Source: DASQVO01 sp035640715 (GTDB lineage: Bacteria; Actinomycetota; Actinomycetes; Streptosporangiales; Streptosporangiaceae). Taken from it: DNA of 15,306 bases. The notes beneath the pieces were generated by a model. That model ran no database searches. It worked only from the letters and a program-made list of their open reading frames with translations, and was not told the DNA's origin. Shown here piece after piece: positions 12,568 to 15,306 of this stretch. The stretch lies in the NCBI GenBank assembly GCA_035640715.1, contig DASQVO010000042.1:1-15306 (forward strand), given 5' to 3'. Made by a program: the position numbers and the translations under genes. Position 1 is the first letter of the stretch. Every line of letters begins with the position of its first letter.

Positions 12568-13709
12568 TGGCCCGCGATTTCCTCTTCGGTCTCCACGCCC
12601 GTCTGCCCCTGGCCGGGGTCCAGGGCATCCTCGCCGGCGGGCTGGTCCGGTTCCGGTGAGGACCCGCTCCCGGCGGGCTCACCGTCAGCAGGGCCGCCGC
12701 TGTCCCGCTGGCCCTCGTCCGTGCCGCCGTTGCCCGCGGTCCCGGGGCGGTCCGCCGTGGCGGGATCGGCCAGGGTGAAGGAGCCGGTGCTCACGTCGTC
12801 GTCGAAGCGGGCCTCGCTGAACAGCCACCAGAGAGACTCCGCGTACACGTCGTCCGGATCCAGGCGCCGGAGTTCCTCGGCGAGCAGTTCCGCCAGGTCG
12901 CGCCGGTGCAGCGCAACGCGCCGGTCCGGCTCACCGGTCCTCGACAGCGTGGCGGTCCGGCCATCAGGCCGGGATATGCCGATCTGCCCGGCCTCGGTAT
13001 CGAAGCTGACGTCCGTGATGCCGGGACCGCCGGAGACGCCGCGGCGCACCGGTATGCCCAGCTTGACGGAGAGCCAGGCGGCGAGCACGTCGCCGCTCGG
13101 GTTGCCCTGCTCGGCGAGCACCGCGCCGCGGATGAGCGGCGGGTACGGCACGTCGAACGTGGCTGCGAGCAGTGTCCGCCACGGGGTGACGCGGGTCCAG
13201 CTCATGTCGGTATCGCCGGGCTTGTAGGCATCGGCGAGGGCGGCCAGCACGCCCTGTGGCGCCTGGTCGGCGGCCGAGTCGGTGACCCGGCGCTGCGCCA
13301 GCGCGCCGAGCGGGCTCTCCGACGGCACGTTGGGCGCCTGCCCGGGCCACCAGGTCACGACAGGAACGTCGGGCACGAGCAGCGGGGCGACGACGGAATC
13401 CGCGTGCTGTCCCAGCGGGCCGTACATCCGCAGCAGGATCGTCTCGCCCGGTCCTGTCTCGCCGACCCTTATCTCGGCGTCGAGCCGCGATTCGGCCTTC
13501 GGGCGGCGGGTGATCACCCCGATCACCCGGGACGGATGCTCGCGCCCGGCCTGGTTAGCCGCGCGCATGGCGTCGTACTGTGCCGCCTCGTTGGTCTCAA
13601 CGACCAGCGTGAGCACCATTCCCATCGCGGGGCCGCCAAGACGGCGCCGCGCCTCGGTGAGGGCCTCATAGATCGCGCCGGTACTGGTGTCTGTCAGGTC
13701 GATCGTCAT
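12564..13709 (-). CDS. opcA: Glucose-6-phosphate dehydrogenase assembly protein OpcA
   Basis: A 381-residue cytoplasmic protein required for activity or assembly of glucose-6-phosphate dehydrogenase in actinobacteria and cyanobacteria. Recognisable parts are the N-terminal MTIDLTDTSTGAIYEAL, the strand-rich core with VLTLVVETNE (32-41) and HPSRVIGVI (58-66), and the conserved PDVPVVTWWPG (113-123). The folded part ends near residue 305 (WWLFSEARF). The last 75 residues form an acidic, Gly/Ser/Pro-rich tail that looks disordered and is longer than the core requires. ATG 13709 has AGGAG at 13720-13724 with 10-nt spacing and lies 42 bp after the zwf stop. Co-transcription with zwf upstream and pgl downstream is clear from spacing. 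Confidence 0.93.
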   Translation of the reverse strand: MTIDLTDTSTGAIYEALTEARRRLGGPAMGMVLTLVVETNEAAQYDAMRAANQAGREHPSRVIGVITRRPKAESRLDAEIRVGETGPGETILLRMYGPLGQHADSVVAPLLVPDVPVVTWWPGQAPNVPSESPLGALAQRRVTDSAADQAPQGVLAALADAYKPGDTDMSWTRVTPWRTLLAATFDVPYPPLIRGAVLAEQGNPSGDVLAAWLSVKLGIPVRRGVSGGPGITDVSFDTEAGQIGISRPDGRTATLSRTGEPDRRVALHRRDLAELLAEELRRLDPDDVYAESLWWLFSEARFDDDVSTGSFTLADPATADRPGTAGNGGTDEGQRDSGGPADGEPAGSGSSPEPDQPAGEDALDPGQGQTGVETEEEIAGQ

Positions 13710-13751
13710 CGTCGTTCTTCTCCTGTGGGCTCCGGCCGGCGTGCCTGGCGG

Positions 13752-15306
13752 TCAGAGCCGGCGCCAGGCACGGCCGTCGCGGGCCATCAGCGCGTCCGCG
13801 GAGGGTGGCCCGGATGTGCCTGCCGCGTACGGCTCAGGCTTGGTGTACTCCGCCCAGAACTCCTCGATCGGGTCGAGGATCCGCCATGACAGCTCGACTT
13901 CCTCCTGGCGGGGGAAGAGCGGCGGGTCGCCGATGAGCACGTCGAGCAGGAGCCTCTCGTAGGCCTCTGGGCTCGCCTCGGTAAAGGACTCGCCGTAGGC
14001 GAAGTCCATGTTCACATCCCGGACCTCCATGGCGGATCCGGGGACCTTGGAGCCGAACCGCACCGTGACGCCCTCGTCCGGCTGCACCCGGATCACCAGC
14101 GCGTTCTGCCCCAGCTCCTTGGTGTCGGTCGCCGAGAACGGCAGGTGCGGCGCGCGCTGGAACATCATCGCGATCTCCGTCATCCGGCGCGGCAGCCGCT
14201 TGCCCGCGCGCAGGTAAAACGGCACACCGGCCCAGCGCCTCGTGCCCACGCCCAGCCGTATCGCGGCATAGGTCTCGGTCCGCGAGTCTGGGGGAATGCC
14301 TTCCTCCTCCAGGTACCCGGGCACCTCCTGGCCGCCCTGCCAGCCCGCGGAATACTGGCCGCGTGCCGTGCCCGTCGCCAGGTCGGCCGGCAGCCGGACA
14401 GCCGACAGCACCTTCTCCTTCTCCGCGCGCAGCGAGTCGGCGTCAAAGGCGACCGGCTCCTCCATCGCCGTCAGGGCCAGCAACTGCAGCAGGTGATTCT
14501 GGATCACATCGCGGGCCGCCCCGATACCGTCGTAGTAGCCGGCCCGGCCGCCGATACCGATGTCCTCGGCCATCGTGATCTGCACGTGGTCGACGTAGCC
14601 GCGGTTCCAGATCGGTTCGTACAGCGTGTTGGCGAAGCGGAGCGCCAGGATGTTCTGGACCGTCTCTTTGCCCAGGTAGTGGTCGATGCGGAACACCGAC
14701 TCGGGCGGGAAGACCGCATTGAGGACCGCGTTCAGCTCCCGGGCGCTTTCCAGGTTGTGGCCGAACGGCTTCTCGATCACCACCCGGCGCCAGGGCTGGC
14801 GGACCTGCCAGGCGGCCTGCTGGCCCCCCGGCGGGCGGTACGTGCCGGGGTCCGACAGCCCGGACCGCTTGAGCTGCTGTACGACGACCGGGAACGCCTT
14901 CGGCGGGACCGACAGGTAGAACGCGTAGTTCCCGCCGGTGCTGCGTTCCGCATCAAGGCTCTTCACGGTCTCGGCGAGCTGGTCGAAGGCGTCATCGTCA
15001 CCGAACTCGCCCGGCACGAACCGGATACCCTCGCTGACCTGCTGCCACACCGAGTCCCGGAACGGGGTGCGCGCGTGTTCCTTCACGGCCTCGTAGGTGA
15101 GCTGGGCGAAATCCTCGTCCTCCCAGTTGCGCCGGGCGAAGCCCACCAGGGAGAAGCCCGGCGGCAGCAGGCCGCGGTTGGCCAGGTCATAGATGGCTGG
15201 CAACAGCTTCTTGCGCGCCAGGTCGCCGGTGACGCCGAAGATGACCAGCACGCATGGCCCGGCGACCCGGGGAATGCGCCGGTCACGTGGATCCCGCAAC
15301 GGGTTC
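13752..15306 (-). CDS. zwf: Glucose-6-phosphate dehydrogenase (5' end outside the window)
   Basis: Oxidises glucose 6-phosphate to 6-phosphogluconolactone with NADP(+), the entry and main NADPH source of the oxidative pentose-phosphate pathway. Counting from the TTG at 15299, FGVTGDLARKKLLPA (21-35) is the dinucleotide fingerprint, EKPFGHNLESA (176-186) a substrate-site block, RIDHYLGKE (204-212) the signature with phosphate-binding H207, and IQNH (266-269) the catalytic His. The protein ends in the actinobacterial ARDGRAWRRL. The TTG at 15299 is not the real start: the frame stays open to the window edge and reads Asn-Pro before it, matching the conserved NPLRD that lies inside actinobacterial Zwf. 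A few N-terminal residues are therefore missing. First visible gene of the zwf-opcA-pgl operon; its promoter is outside. Confidence 0.96.
   Translation of the reverse strand, partial: NPLRDPRDRRIPRVAGPCVLVIFGVTGDLARKKLLPAIYDLANRGLLPPGFSLVGFARRNWEDEDFAQLTYEAVKEHARTPFRDSVWQQVSEGIRFVPGEFGDDDAFDQLAETVKSLDAERSTGGNYAFYLSVPPKAFPVVVQQLKRSGLSDPGTYRPPGGQQAAWQVRQPWRRVVIEKPFGHNLESARELNAVLNAVFPPESVFRIDHYLGKETVQNILALRFANTLYEPIWNRGYVDHVQITMAEDIGIGGRAGYYDGIGAARDVIQNHLLQLLALTAMEEPVAFDADSLRAEKEKVLSAVRLPADLATGTARGQYSAGWQGGQEVPGYLEEEGIPPDSRTETYAAIRLGVGTRRWAGVPFYLRAGKRLPRRMTEIAMMFQRAPHLPFSATDTKELGQNALVIRVQPDEGVTVRFGSKVPGSAMEVRDVNMDFAYGESFTEASPEAYERLLLDVLIGDPPLFPRQEEVELSWRILDPIEEFWAEYTKPEPYAAGTSGPPSADALMARDGRAWRRL

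Noticed and set aside
12097..13227. 376-codon plus-strand open frame opposite pgl and opcA
   Set aside because: Both opposite genes are certain from conserved motifs; this frame is Arg/Ser/Pro-rich without any domain.

Overview
The window comes from the chromosome of a high-GC actinobacterium. The evidence is GC-rich third codon positions in every convincing gene, GTG and TTG starts, an LCP protein with a LytR_C tail, a DUF1707 protein, a PknB-like kinase N-lobe, and a zwf-opcA-pgl cluster (OpcA is an actinobacterial/cyanobacterial G6PDH partner). The genus cannot be fixed from the sequence. I see no tRNA, rRNA, CRISPR array, insertion sequence or phage gene.

Layout. Positions 1-154 hold the C-terminal end of an unidentified Pro/Gly-rich protein. 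Positions 155-643 are gene-poor and crowded with hairpins and repeats, including a perfect 20-bp-stem terminator between convergent genes. Two minus-strand genes follow: a metallo-beta-lactamase-fold hydrolase (644-1501) and, upstream of it, a LysR regulator (1571-2467). A 700-bp gene-free stretch carrying a palindrome separates LysR from a plus-strand LCP (LytR-CpsA-Psr) cell-envelope gene. That gene is split by a frameshift at a run of seven C, so the catalytic domain (3166-4392) and the LytR_C domain (to 4912) lie in different frames. Convergent to it is a Ser/Thr kinase reduced to its N-lobe, a membrane helix and a Pro/Thr-rich tail.

The next block is membrane and ion physiology, all minus strand: an MscS-type channel, a GPR1/FUN34/YaaH acetate transporter, and a large RCK-membrane-RCK protein with no recognisable potassium selectivity filter. 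Diverging from the last is a small DUF1707 membrane protein, followed by a multi-spanning membrane protein that resembles GT-C glycosyltransferases. Finally, minus strand, comes the oxidative pentose-phosphate cluster zwf (5' end outside the window), opcA and pgl. opcA and pgl overlap by ATGA. Together they make and use 6-phosphogluconolactone and supply NADPH.

Most of the window is ordinary actinobacterial chromosome. The items most worth checking are the C7 frameshift in the LCP gene, the internally deleted kinase, the filterless RCK protein, the structured leaders of the LCP and glycosyltransferase-like genes, and the repeat-dense 155-600 region. I did not find a convincing new multi-gene system.
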